64,000 nt of DNA. Origin: Pseudomonas fluorescens Q2-87 (lineage in GTDB: Bacteria; Pseudomonadota; Gammaproteobacteria; Pseudomonadales; Pseudomonadaceae). The notes under the pieces were generated by a model that was not told the origin of the DNA, ran no database searches, and saw only the letters and a program-made list of their open reading frames with translations. Positions 56,499 to 64,000 of this stretch are shown here, one piece after another (the stretch's first letter is position 1; every line of letters starts with the position of its first letter). The stretch covers positions 5,398,556 through 5,462,555 of the forward strand of contig NZ_CM001558.1 in the NCBI RefSeq assembly GCF_000281895.1. Reading direction: 5' to 3'. The translations under genes and the position numbers were made by a program.

Positions 56499-57209
56499 AT
56501 GACCCAAGCACTCATCGAACTGTCCGACCTGGGCTTCAGTTGGCCCGGGCATCCACCGCTGCTGGATATCCCGGCGTTTCGCCTGGAGGCCGGCGAAACC
56601 TTGTTCCTCAAGGGCCCGAGCGGCAGCGGCAAGACCACGCTGCTGGGGCTTCTGGGCGGTGTGCAGACACCGGACCGTGGCAGCATCCGCCTGCTCGGCC
56701 AGGAACTCAGCAAACTGAGCGCCGGCAGTCGCGACCGCTTTCGTGTGGACCACACCGGCTACATCTTCCAGCAGTTCAACCTGCTGCCGTTTCTCTCGGT
56801 GCGCGAGAACGTCGAGCTGCCCTGTCACTTTTCCAAGCTGCGTGCGCAACGGGCCTTGCAACGTCACGGCAGCGTCGATCAGGCCGCCGCCACCTTGCTC
56901 GCTCACCTGGGGCTGACCGATCCGAACCTGCTGGAACGGCGCGCCGACTCGCTGTCCATCGGCCAGCAACAGCGGGTCGCGGCCGCCCGGGCGCTGATCG
57001 GCCAACCGGAACTGGTGATCGCCGACGAACCGACCTCGGCCCTGGACTACGACGCCCGGGAAAACTTCCTGCGGCTGTTGTTCGCCGAATGCCGCGAGGC
57101 CGGGTCGAGCCTGCTGTTTGTCAGCCATGACCAGAGCCTGGCGCCGCTGTTCGACCGCAACCTGTCGCTGGCCGATCTCAATCGCGCCGCCACGCCACTC
57201 GAGGTTTGA
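56499..57209 (+). CDS. ABC transporter ATP-binding protein (zinc-linked operon)
   Basis: A 236-residue ATPase of the LolD/MacB type, starting MTQALIELSDLGF at ATG 56499; the frame continues upstream only through the REP. Walker A GPSGSGKTT (about 39-47), Q-loop YIFQQFNLLPFL, signature LSIGQQQRVAAARAL, Walker B LVIADEPTSALD and H-loop LFVSHD are intact. It pairs with the following MacB/FtsX-type permease. Confidence 0.92.
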   Translation: MTQALIELSDLGFSWPGHPPLLDIPAFRLEAGETLFLKGPSGSGKTTLLGLLGGVQTPDRGSIRLLGQELSKLSAGSRDRFRVDHTGYIFQQFNLLPFLSVRENVELPCHFSKLRAQRALQRHGSVDQAAATLLAHLGLTDPNLLERRADSLSIGQQQRVAAARALIGQPELVIADEPTSALDYDARENFLRLLFAECREAGSSLLFVSHDQSLAPLFDRNLSLADLNRAATPLEV

Positions 57210-57210
57210 G

Positions 57211-58476
57211 ATGTATTTGCTCCGTCTAGCCATGGCCAGCCTGGCGAACCGCCGCTTCACCGCCCTGCTCACCGCCTTCGCGATCGCCCTTTCGGTGTGT
57301 CTGCTGCTGGCGGTGGAGCGCGTGCGCACCGAGGCACGGGCCAGTTTCGCCAGCACCATCAGCGGCACCGACCTGATCGTCGGCGCGCGCTCAGGTTCGG
57401 TTAACCTGCTGCTGTACTCGGTGTTCCGTATCGGCAACGCCACCAACAACATCCGCTGGGACAGCTTCGAACATTTCGCCAGCAACCCGAAAGTGAAGTG
57501 GGCGATTCCCATGTCTCTCGGCGACTCCCATCGCGGCTACCGGGTGATGGGCACCACCGAGGCTTATTTCGAGCACTACCAGTACGGCCGCCAGCAACAC
57601 TTGGAACTGGCCGAAGGCCGGGCTTTCGCCACTGACCCGTTCGAAGTGGTGCTCGGCGCCGAAGTGGCCGAGGCGCTGCACTACAAGCTCGGCGACAAAC
57701 TGGTGCTGGCTCATGGCGTCGCAGTGGTCAGCCTGGTCAAGCATGACGACAAGCCTTTCACCGTGGTCGGCATCCTCAAGCGCACCGGCACCCCGGTGGA
57801 CCGCACGTTGCACATCAGCCTCGGCGGCATGGAGGCGATCCACATCGACTGGAAGAACGGCGTGCCGGCCCAGGGCAACGGTCGCATCAGCGCTGATCAA
57901 GCTCGCAACATGGACCTCACGCCCCAGGCCATCACCGCGTTCATGCTCGGCCTCAACAGCAAGATTTCCACGTTCGCCCTGCAACGCGAGATCAATGAGT
58001 TCAGGGGTGAACCGCTGCTGGCGATCCTGCCCGGCGTGGCGCTGCAAGAGTTGTGGAGCCTGATGGGCACGGCGGAAAAAGCCTTGTTCGTGATTTCGCT
58101 GTTCGTGGTGCTGACGGGGTTGATCGGCATGCTCACGGCGATTCTTACCAGCCTCAACGAGCGCCGCCGGGAAATGGCCATCTTGCGTTCAGTGGGTGCG
58201 CGGCCCTGGCACATCGCAACCCTGCTGGTGCTGGAAGCCTTCGCCCTGGCCTTGGCTGGAGTGGTCGCCGGGCTGGCCTTGCTGTACATCGGCATCGCCG
58301 CCGCCCAGGGTTACGTGCAGTCGGCCTATGGCTTGTACTTGCCGCTGGGTTGGCCGAGCGAATATGAATGGACGCTGATGGCTGGCATTCTGGTCGCCGC
58401 CCTGCTGATGGGCAGCGTGCCGGCCTGGCGCGCCTATCGCCAATCGTTGGCCGACGGCCTGTCGATCCGCTTATGA
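57211..58476 (+). CDS. ABC transporter permease, MacB/FtsX family
   Basis: A 421-residue permease. One N-terminal span (ALLTAFAIALSVCLLLAVER), a large periplasmic MacB-like domain (about 45-285), and three C-terminal spans in an FtsX domain (VISLFVVLTGLIGMLTAILT, MAILRSVGARPWHIATLLVL...). This mechanotransmission-type architecture is not that of a classical zinc importer, so it may move a lipoprotein or metallophore or act on the periplasm. It starts one base after the ATPase stop. Confidence 0.9.
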   Translation: MYLLRLAMASLANRRFTALLTAFAIALSVCLLLAVERVRTEARASFASTISGTDLIVGARSGSVNLLLYSVFRIGNATNNIRWDSFEHFASNPKVKWAIPMSLGDSHRGYRVMGTTEAYFEHYQYGRQQHLELAEGRAFATDPFEVVLGAEVAEALHYKLGDKLVLAHGVAVVSLVKHDDKPFTVVGILKRTGTPVDRTLHISLGGMEAIHIDWKNGVPAQGNGRISADQARNMDLTPQAITAFMLGLNSKISTFALQREINEFRGEPLLAILPGVALQELWSLMGTAEKALFVISLFVVLTGLIGMLTAILTSLNERRREMAILRSVGARPWHIATLLVLEAFALALAGVVAGLALLYIGIAAAQGYVQSAYGLYLPLGWPSEYEWTLMAGILVAALLMGSVPAWRAYRQSLADGLSIRL

Positions 58477-59006
58477 GGACGTTGAAAATGCCCCGCGCCC
58501 TGCTTGCGCTGTTACTAATGGTCGCCTTGCCGCTGTGGGCGGCCGAGCCGAGGGACTTGGCCTGGTCGGAAATGATCCCCCCGGACGCGCCGCCGGAAGT
58601 GCCGAACATGACGCCGCTGCACGACCTGTCGAAAATGAGCGATGCCCTGGCCGCCGAAGCCGCACCGGCAGCCAAGCAGGATTTACCCAACGCCCCGGTG
58701 GTCAAGGCCCTCGACGGCCAGCAGATCCGTTTGCCGGGCTACATCGTGCCGCTGGAAGTCAGCGAGGAAGGTCGCACCACGGATTTCTTGCTGGTGCCAT
58801 ATTTCGGCGCCTGCATCCATGTGCCGCCGCCGCCCTCGAATCAGATCGTGCATGTGAAAAGCGAGGTGGGGGTCAAGCTCGACGAGTTGTACCAACCGTA
58901 TTGGGTCGAAGGGGCAATGCAGGTCAAGCCGTCCACCAGCGAACTGGCCGATGCCGGGTATCAGATGGAAGCCGAGAAGATTTATGTGTATGAGTTGCCG
59001 GAGTGA
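58473..59006 (+). CDS. DUF3299 exported protein
   Basis: A 177-residue protein with a signal peptide ending LPLWAAE. DUF3299 stretches include LPGYIVPLEV and LLVPYFGACIHVPPPPSNQI, whose Cys-His may bind metal. ATG 58473 overlaps the permease stop (ATGA). It closes the four-gene zinc-linked operon, as PA4066 does in P. aeruginosa. Function unknown. Confidence 0.85.
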   Translation: MRTLKMPRALLALLLMVALPLWAAEPRDLAWSEMIPPDAPPEVPNMTPLHDLSKMSDALAAEAAPAAKQDLPNAPVVKALDGQQIRLPGYIVPLEVSEEGRTTDFLLVPYFGACIHVPPPPSNQIVHVKSEVGVKLDELYQPYWVEGAMQVKPSTSELADAGYQMEAEKIYVYELPE

Positions 59007-59035
59007 ATCCGGCTATTGTTTATTGCCTGTCACAT

Positions 59036-59127
59036 AGCTTTCGCGAGCAAGCCCGCTCCCACAGTCGACCGCGTTTTTTCAGTAGGAATGCGGCCAAACT
59101 GTGGGAGCGGGCTTGCTCGCGAAAGGG
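59036..59127. repeat. REP doublet, arms outward
   Basis: TTTCGCGAGCAAGCCCGCTC then GTGGGAGCGGGCTTGCTCGC, about 42 bp apart, followed by GAAAGGGCCC, the same flank as the copy near 62131. Confidence 0.9.
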
Positions 59128-59155
59128 CCCTCAAAGTTTACTCATCAATGATTTA

Positions 59156-59169
59156 TTGAGCTGAGTCAA
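59156..59169. promoter_or_regulatory. Anr/Fnr-like site, upstream copy
   Basis: TTGAGCTGAGTCAA, close to the Fnr/Anr/Dnr pattern TTGAT-N4-(A/G)TCAA. Identical to the copy 32 bp downstream, three helical turns away. Confidence 0.55.
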
Positions 59170-59187
59170 TTAATCGGCCAAGACTCA

Positions 59188-59201
59188 TTGAGCTGAGTCA
59201 A
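59188..59201. promoter_or_regulatory. Anr/Fnr-like site, promoter-proximal copy
   Basis: Second TTGAGCTGAGTCAA. A TACGAT (-10) at 59224-59229 starts 22 bp after it, so the site centres near -41.5 from a start around 59236, the class II activator position. Confidence 0.6.
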
Positions 59202-59263
59202 AAGACCGGGGCAGACGGCTTCGTACGATGGGACATCAAATTTAGATGCCCTTTGGAGCCCCC

Positions 59264-59962
59264 ATGCACAAGTTCTTGCTCAGCGCTTCCCTCGTCGCCC
59301 TCGCGCTCGCCGCCCCGATCGCCCAGGCCCATACCGCTGGCGATATCATCGTTCGCGCCGGTGCCATTACCGTCAATCCTGAAGCCGACAGCTCCAGCGT
59401 CAAGGTCGACCGTGGCCCGCTGGCCGGCGCCGACCTGGGCGGCAAGGCCACCATGAGCAGCGACACGCAATTGGGCCTGAACTTCGCCTACATGATCACC
59501 AACAACTGGGGCATCGAGTTGCTGGCGGCCTCGCCGTTCGAGCATGACGTGAAAATCAAAGGCACCGCCCTGGGCGCGGCCAACAACAAGCTCGGCACCC
59601 TCAAGCACCTGCCGCCGACCCTGAGCCTGGTCTACTACCCACTGGACGCCAAATCGGCCTTCCAGCCTTATGTCGGCGCCGGTATCAACTACACCTGGAT
59701 CTACGACGAACACGTCGGCAGCGAAGCCAGTGCCAACGGTTTCAGCAACTTTCGCGCAAGCAACAGCTGGGGCATGGCGTGGCAAGTGGGCGCTGACTAC
59801 ATGCTGACCGACAACATCATGATCAACGGCCAGATTCGCTACATCGACATCGACACCACCGCGTATGTGGATAACAACGCCGTGGCCGGCGGTACCCGGG
59901 CCAAGGTGAATGTCGATGTCGACCCGTGGATCTACATGGTGGGGTTGGGTTACAAGTTCTGA
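59264..59962 (+). CDS. oprG: Outer-membrane protein OprG (OmpW family)
   Basis: A 232-residue, eight-stranded outer-membrane porin. Signal peptide ends APIAQAH; HTAGDIIVRAGAITVNP begins the mature protein and it ends WIYMVGLGYKF with terminal Phe. OprG/OmpW channels pass small hydrophobic molecules. In P. aeruginosa oprG (PA4067) lies in the same place and is Anr-dependent, as I recall, which fits the tandem sites upstream. ATG 59264 is preceded by TTGGAG. Confidence 0.93.
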   Translation: MHKFLLSASLVALALAAPIAQAHTAGDIIVRAGAITVNPEADSSSVKVDRGPLAGADLGGKATMSSDTQLGLNFAYMITNNWGIELLAASPFEHDVKIKGTALGAANNKLGTLKHLPPTLSLVYYPLDAKSAFQPYVGAGINYTWIYDEHVGSEASANGFSNFRASNSWGMAWQVGADYMLTDNIMINGQIRYIDIDTTAYVDNNAVAGGTRAKVNVDVDPWIYMVGLGYKF

Positions 59963-59988
59963 CCGCGACTCGATAGCGACACAATCCA

Positions 59989-60077
59989 TGTGGGAGCGGG
60001 CTTGCTCGCGAATGCGGTGGGTCAGTCACTTAACAGGTGACTGACAGAACGCATTCGCGAGCAAGCCCGCTCCCACA
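59989..60077. repeat. REP doublet, arms inward
   Basis: TGTGGGAGCGGGCTTGCTCG and CGAGCAAGCCCGCTCCCACA, between the convergent oprG and epimerase genes; the inner CACTTAACAGGTGACTG makes a further small stem. Confidence 0.92.
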
Positions 60078-60101
60078 GTGGGTTTTGTGGCTGCTGGAAA
60101 C

Positions 60102-61031
60102 TCAGCGGCCCAGCAACCGCGCCAACCCCACGTTCAGCGGCGTCTGCTGGGGGAAGCTGAAGCGCTGCACCAGCCGACGATTGTCAGCCCGCGAATGGCG
60201 AATATCCCCAGAGCGCGCCGGGCCGTAGCTGATCGGCGGCAAGTCACCCACCACTTCGGCCAGGGCCTTGAGCATTTGCTTGAGCGTCGTGGCCTGGTTC
60301 CAGCCGACGTTCACCGCTCCGACTTCCACCTCAGGCTTTTTGATGGCCTGCACCAGCAAGTCCACCAGGTCTTCGACGTAGACAAAATCCCGGGTCTGCT
60401 CGCCGTCGCCGAACACAGTGATCGGCAGGCCTTTCTGTGCCCGCTCGCTGAAGATGCTGATGACGCCGGAATACGGCGAGGACGGATCCTGACGCGGCCC
60501 GTAGATGTTGAAGAAGCGGAACACCACCGGTTCCAGGGCGTGCTGGCGGCGATAGAAATCCAGGTAGAACTCGCTGGCCAGCTTGTCCGAGGCATACGGC
60601 GTGAGCGGCGCCTTCGGGGTTTCTTCGTCGATGGACTGGCCTTCGCCATTGTTGCCGTAGACCGCTGCGCTGGAAGCGAACAGCACCCGCTTCACACCGA
60701 CCTGGCGCATGGCTTCGCAGACATTCAGCGTACCAATGAAGTTGCTTTGGTGCGTGCGCACCGGGTCGTCCACCGAGGCTTGTACCGAGGCCACCGCGGC
60801 CAGGTGCGCCACGGCGCTGCAACCGGACATGACCCGGGCCACCAGCGCGGCATCGGCGACGTCGCCTTCGATCAGTTCGACAGCGGGGTTATCCAGCGGC
60901 AGGTTGCTGCGCTTGCCGGTGGACAGGTCATCGAGGATGCGTACCGAATGTCCCTTGGCAAGCAGGGCGTCGGTCAGGTGCGATCCAATGAAACCCGCAC
61001 CGCCGGTGATTAAAACAGGGCCTTCAGCCAT
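60102..61031 (-). CDS. NAD-dependent nucleotide-sugar epimerase
   Basis: A 309-residue extended short-chain dehydrogenase of the UDP-glucose 4-epimerase type. The NAD motif is TGGAGFIGSH (about 9-18) and the catalytic pair is YASDK (about residue 146), preceded by SSAAVYG. FFNIYGPRQDPSS and SIFSERAQKGLPITVFGDGE bind the nucleotide sugar. Substrate not determinable. It overlaps the upstream gene by 8 bp. Confidence 0.9.
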   Translation of the reverse strand: MAEGPVLITGGAGFIGSHLTDALLAKGHSVRILDDLSTGKRSNLPLDNPAVELIEGDVADAALVARVMSGCSAVAHLAAVASVQASVDDPVRTHQSNFIGTLNVCEAMRQVGVKRVLFASSAAVYGNNGEGQSIDEETPKAPLTPYASDKLASEFYLDFYRRQHALEPVVFRFFNIYGPRQDPSSPYSGVISIFSERAQKGLPITVFGDGEQTRDFVYVEDLVDLLVQAIKKPEVEVGAVNVGWNQATTLKQMLKALAEVVGDLPPISYGPARSGDIRHSRADNRRLVQRFSFPQQTPLNVGLARLLGR

Positions 61032-61908
61032 GGCGATAAAACCTATCCAGTAAGCCTGGGAGTGCCGCGCGCCAGGCGCGGGGCTTGATCCCGAAAGTGT
61101 GCAGAATTTTCTTGCAGGCCAGCACCGCGTGCTGCGGTTCTTCCGCTGCGTCCGGCCGTGCGGCGTGGGCCTGGGGCGTAGGCGCTTCTACCGCCAGGGG
61201 ATGCAGCGCACGGGCTTCGGTGAGAATCGCCTGCCCCAGCGCCAGCGGCGTGGTCGCCTCGTGGCCGGCGTAATGATAAGTGCCCCACAGCGGCGCCGCG
61301 CAATCGAGTTGTTTGAGCACCGAGATGATGACCCGCGCCGCATCGTCCACCGGCGTCGGATTGCCCCGCCGGTCGTCGGCCAGCAGCAGCGCTTCGGGCA
61401 GTTCGGCCCGGGCCAGGAAACGCCCGAGGATGCCATCGGCGCTGTCGTCCAGCAGCCAGCCGAAACGCAGCAGCACATGTTGCGGACAGGTGGAACGTAC
61501 GCTCTGTTCGATCCGCCACAGCGCCTGGCCACGCAGGCCCAGGGGCACGGGTTCGTCCTTTTCGCTGTAGGCGGTGGCGCGGGAACCGTCGAACACGCGA
61601 TAGCTCGACGGCTGCAACAGGACGATGTTGTGGTGCTGGCACAGTTCGGCCAGACGCTCGACCGCGCGCTCCTGGCCGGCCAGGCGCTGTTCGCTCACCG
61701 CTTCGGCCTGGAACCAGTCGAAGTAGTACGCCAGGTTGATCAAGGCGTCCGGCCGGGTGTCGTCGAGCAGTTGCGTCAGGCTCGCGGCATCCCAACCGTC
61801 TTCGGGCGGGCGGGGGGCAAGAAAACCGATGTCTTCTTCTGCACCGAGGCGAATCAGCGCCTGCCCAAGGGCATTTCCGCCGCCCAGTAACATAAGGCGC
61901 ATTCGCAT
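61024..61908 (-). CDS. RmlD-like sugar-nucleotide reductase homologue
   Basis: A 294-residue Rossmann-fold protein of the dTDP-4-dehydrorhamnose reductase superfamily (MRMRLMLLGGGNALGQALIR; DALINLAYYFDWFQAEAVSE). The usual catalytic YxxxK is not evident, so it may have a different or no catalytic role. It is translationally coupled with the epimerase, as PA4069-PA4068 are. The pair may modify an envelope glycan. Confidence 0.78.
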   Translation of the reverse strand: MRMRLMLLGGGNALGQALIRLGAEEDIGFLAPRPPEDGWDAASLTQLLDDTRPDALINLAYYFDWFQAEAVSEQRLAGQERAVERLAELCQHHNIVLLQPSSYRVFDGSRATAYSEKDEPVPLGLRGQALWRIEQSVRSTCPQHVLLRFGWLLDDSADGILGRFLARAELPEALLLADDRRGNPTPVDDAARVIISVLKQLDCAAPLWGTYHYAGHEATTPLALGQAILTEARALHPLAVEAPTPQAHAARPDAAEEPQHAVLACKKILHTFGIKPRAWRAALPGLLDRFYRHG

Positions 61909-62050
61909 AAAGTCAGCAGGCCCAGTCTATTGGCACAAGAATTTGGTCGACAACGCCCGCAGGCGTAGCCGGAATCGTTGCATTTTGCGGGTTTAGTGCG
62001 CAACCGTCACCCGTAAAGTGTGGATCCCGTAGTTTCGTTGTTCCTGATGG

Positions 62051-62130
62051 CCTCTTCGCGAGCAAGCCCGCTCCCACAGAGATCGCATGCACATTCAAGA
62101 TCCTTTGTGGGAGCGGGCTTGCTCGCGAAA
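62051..62130. repeat. REP doublet, arms outward
   Basis: CTCTTCGCGAGCAAGCCCGC then GGGAGCGGGCTTGCTCGCGA, in the 291-bp divergent gap between the RmlD-like gene and the helicase. Nothing else is recognisable in that gap. Confidence 0.88.
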
Positions 62131-62199
62131 GGGCCCTTCCAGGCAATGGAGATCAGCCAACACTTGCATCCTCCCCACCCCGCCCGCATACACTGCCTC

Positions 62200-64000
62200 A
62201 TGAATTTGCCCCTTGCAGCCGACCACGCCATGGCAGGCTTTCACCCCGCCGTCCGCGCCTGGTTCAGCCAGACATTCCCGGCGGTCACGGCCGCGCAGGC
62301 CCAGGCGTGGCCGTTGATCGGCCAGCGCCGTTCGACCCTGGTGGCGGCGCCCACCGGCTCGGGCAAGACCCTGACGGCGTTTCTCGCCGTGCTCGACGAC
62401 CTGGTGCACCGCGGCCTGGAACAGGGCGGGTTGCCGGACCAGACCCTGGTGGTCTACGTCTCGCCGCTCAAGGCGCTGAGCAACGACATCCGGATCAACC
62501 TGCAAAACCCGCTGGCCGGCATCACCGAACAGCTGCGACAAATGCACCTGCCGCCCCTGCACATCACCACCGCGGTGCGCACCGGCGACACGCCGCAGAA
62601 AGAACGCACGGCGATGCGCAAGACCGCGCCGCACATCCTGGTGACCACGCCCGAATCGCTCTACGTGCTGCTGGGTTCGGATTCTGGCCGGCAGATGCTC
62701 GCCAGCACCCGCACGGTGATCGTCGACGAGATCCACGCCATCGCCGCCAGCAAACGCGGCAGTCACTTGGCATTGAGCCTGGAACGCCTGCAAGCGCTGT
62801 GCGCCGAACCGCTGGTACGCATCGGCCTGTCCGCCACGCAAAAACCCATCGAAGCGGTGTCACGCTTTCTTGTGGGACAAGGGCGAACCTGCGAAATCGT
62901 CGACATTGGCCATGCCCGCCCTCGGGACCTGGACATCGAAGTGCCTCCCGTGCCGCTCTCGGCGGTGATGGCCAATGACGTCTGGGAGCTGGTGTATAAC
63001 CGCCTCGCCGAGCTGGCCCGGGAACATCGCACTACCTTGGTATTCGTCAACACCCGACGCCTGGCCGAACGCCTGAGCCGGCATTTGAGCGAGCGCCTGG
63101 GCAAGGATGCCGTCGCAGCCCACCACGGCAGCCTGGCGAAGGAGTTTCGCCTCGACGCCGAGCAACGCCTCAAGCGCGGCGAGTTGCAGGTGTTGATCGC
63201 CACCGCCTCCCTGGAGCTGGGCATCGATATCGGCGACGTCGACCTGGTGTGCCAGATCGCCTCGCCCCGTTCGATCTCGGCGTTTCTGCAACGGGTCGGC
63301 CGCTCCGGGCACCAGGTCGGCGGCACGCCCAAGGGCCGCCTGTTCGCCACCACCCGCGACGATCTGATCGAGTGCGCCGCCCTGCTCGACTGCGTGCGCC
63401 GTGGCGAGCTGGACATCTTGCACATCCCCAACGCGCCGCTGGACGTGCTGGCCCAGCAAATTGTCGCCGAGGTCAGTTGCCAGGAATGGCAGGAACAGGC
63501 GCTGCTGGAAACCTTCCGCCGCGCGTCCCCCTACGCGGAATTGGATGAAGGGCATTACCAGGCGTTGTTGCAGATGCTCGCCGAAGGTCTCAACGGCCGT
63601 CAGGGCGTGCGCAGTGCCTACCTGCACCGGGACGCCGTGACCCGCACCTTGCGCGGGCGCCGGGGCAGCAAACTGACGGCGGTGACCAGCGGCGGCACCA
63701 TCCCGGACAACGCCGACTACAGCGTGTTGCTCGAGCCCCAGGGCCTGAACATCGGCAGCGTCAACGAAGACTTCGCGGTGGAGAGCATTGCCGGCGACGT
63801 GTTCCAGTTGGGCAATACCTCGTATCGCATCATTCGCGTCGAGACCGGTCGCGTGCGGGTCGAGGACGCCCAAGGGCAGCCGCCGACCATCCCGTTCTGG
63901 CTCGGTGAAGCCCCGGGACGCAGCGCCGAATTGTCCCTGGCCGTGGCGCGCCTGCAAGCCCAGCTCGATCAACTGCTCGGCGCCACGCCAGGCAATCTGC
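62200..64000 (+). CDS. lhr: Lhr-type DEAD/DEAH-box helicase (partial)
   Basis: About 600 residues of a large superfamily 2 helicase, cut by the window end. Start is ATG 62200 ([10 protein letters not shown]) or in-frame ATG 62230 ([10 protein letters not shown]); neither has a clear ribosome site. Motif I is APTGSGKT (about 47-54), Ia [29 protein letters not shown]; the second RecA domain has [28 protein letters not shown] and QRVGRSGHQ. Lhr proteins are ATP-dependent 3'-5' DNA/RNA helicases of about 1400 residues linked to DNA repair. Confidence 0.92.
   Translation, partial: MNLPLAADHAMAGFHPAVRAWFSQTFPAVTAAQAQAWPLIGQRRSTLVAAPTGSGKTLTAFLAVLDDLVHRGLEQGGLPDQTLVVYVSPLKALSNDIRINLQNPLAGITEQLRQMHLPPLHITTAVRTGDTPQKERTAMRKTAPHILVTTPESLYVLLGSDSGRQMLASTRTVIVDEIHAIAASKRGSHLALSLERLQALCAEPLVRIGLSATQKPIEAVSRFLVGQGRTCEIVDIGHARPRDLDIEVPPVPLSAVMANDVWELVYNRLAELAREHRTTLVFVNTRRLAERLSRHLSERLGKDAVAAHHGSLAKEFRLDAEQRLKRGELQVLIATASLELGIDIGDVDLVCQIASPRSISAFLQRVGRSGHQVGGTPKGRLFATTRDDLIECAALLDCVRRGELDILHIPNAPLDVLAQQIVAEVSCQEWQEQALLETFRRASPYAELDEGHYQALLQMLAEGLNGRQGVRSAYLHRDAVTRTLRGRRGSKLTAVTSGGTIPDNADYSVLLEPQGLNIGSVNEDFAVESIAGDVFQLGNTSYRIIRVETGRVRVEDAQGQPPTIPFWLGEAPGRSAELSLAVARLQAQLDQLLGATPGNL

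Noticed and set aside
59036..60077. REP doublets as attachment sites of a mobile island
   Set aside because: They are common throughout the window, also between housekeeping genes, and no integrase or transposase is present.

Overview
The window is GC-rich chromosomal DNA of a Pseudomonas, most likely of the P. fluorescens group. The evidence is strong GC bias at third codon positions, many copies of the GTGGGAGCGGGCTTGCTCGCGA-type REP sequence typical of that group, and gene order from xseB to the oprG/epimerase block that matches, from memory, P. aeruginosa PA4042-PA4069. I see no tRNA, rRNA, CRISPR, prophage or insertion sequence.

Layout. 1-3223 (minus): a LysR regulator cut by the window edge, an S-methylmethionine-type permease, and a Cys/Met-metabolism PLP enzyme whose 5' end appears frameshifted in an A run. 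3573-8829 (minus): an orphan Rhs polymorphic toxin with an AT-rich C-terminal domain that reads as a cholera/pertussis-type ADP-ribosyltransferase, followed by its candidate immunity gene. 8929-10319: a striking tandem array of ten REP doublets with a period of about 137 bp. 10422-16804 (plus): a lipid-modification cluster resembling E. coli ynbABCD (CDP-alcohol phosphotransferase, hydrolase-methyltransferase fusion, PAP2-phosphatase fusion, acyltransferase, CDP-lipid synthase). 16822-20943 (minus): cytochrome bo3 quinol oxidase cyoABCD, without cyoE, preceded by a DUF465 gene. 21104-21991: an MBL-fold hydrolase of the AHL-lactonase type. 22238-27961 (minus): a yjfIJK-channel-yjfLMC membrane-stress operon whose promoter is flanked by two identical palindromes. 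28213-38431 (minus): the magABCDEF alpha-2-macroglobulin operon.

38891-42029 (plus) is xseB-ispA-dxs (isoprenoid precursors), followed by btuB. 44175-46005 (minus) holds btuF, a small membrane gene and ribA. 46115-52860 (minus) is an orphan solute-binding protein, then pgpA-thiL-nusB-ribH-ribB-ribC-ribD-nrdR, i.e. riboflavin synthesis with linked housekeeping genes. 52988-55174 (plus) encodes a YbaY-like lipoprotein, an ETF-beta-type methyltransferase and the YbbN/CnoX co-chaperone. 55713-59006 is a zinc-linked DUF2796/ABC/DUF3299 operon, then oprG (ompW family) with two tandem Anr/Fnr-like sites, a two-gene nucleotide-sugar epimerase pair on the minus strand, and the start of an Lhr-type helicase that runs off the window.

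The most interesting systems are the mag operon (MagE combines a degenerate penicillin-binding-protein-like region, a SpoIID-like region and an HExxH motif), the ynb-like lipid cluster, the Rhs ADP-ribosyltransferase/immunity pair and the REP array. Two apparent one-base homopolymer contractions (3213-3217 and 10647-10651) may be real mutations or assembly errors.
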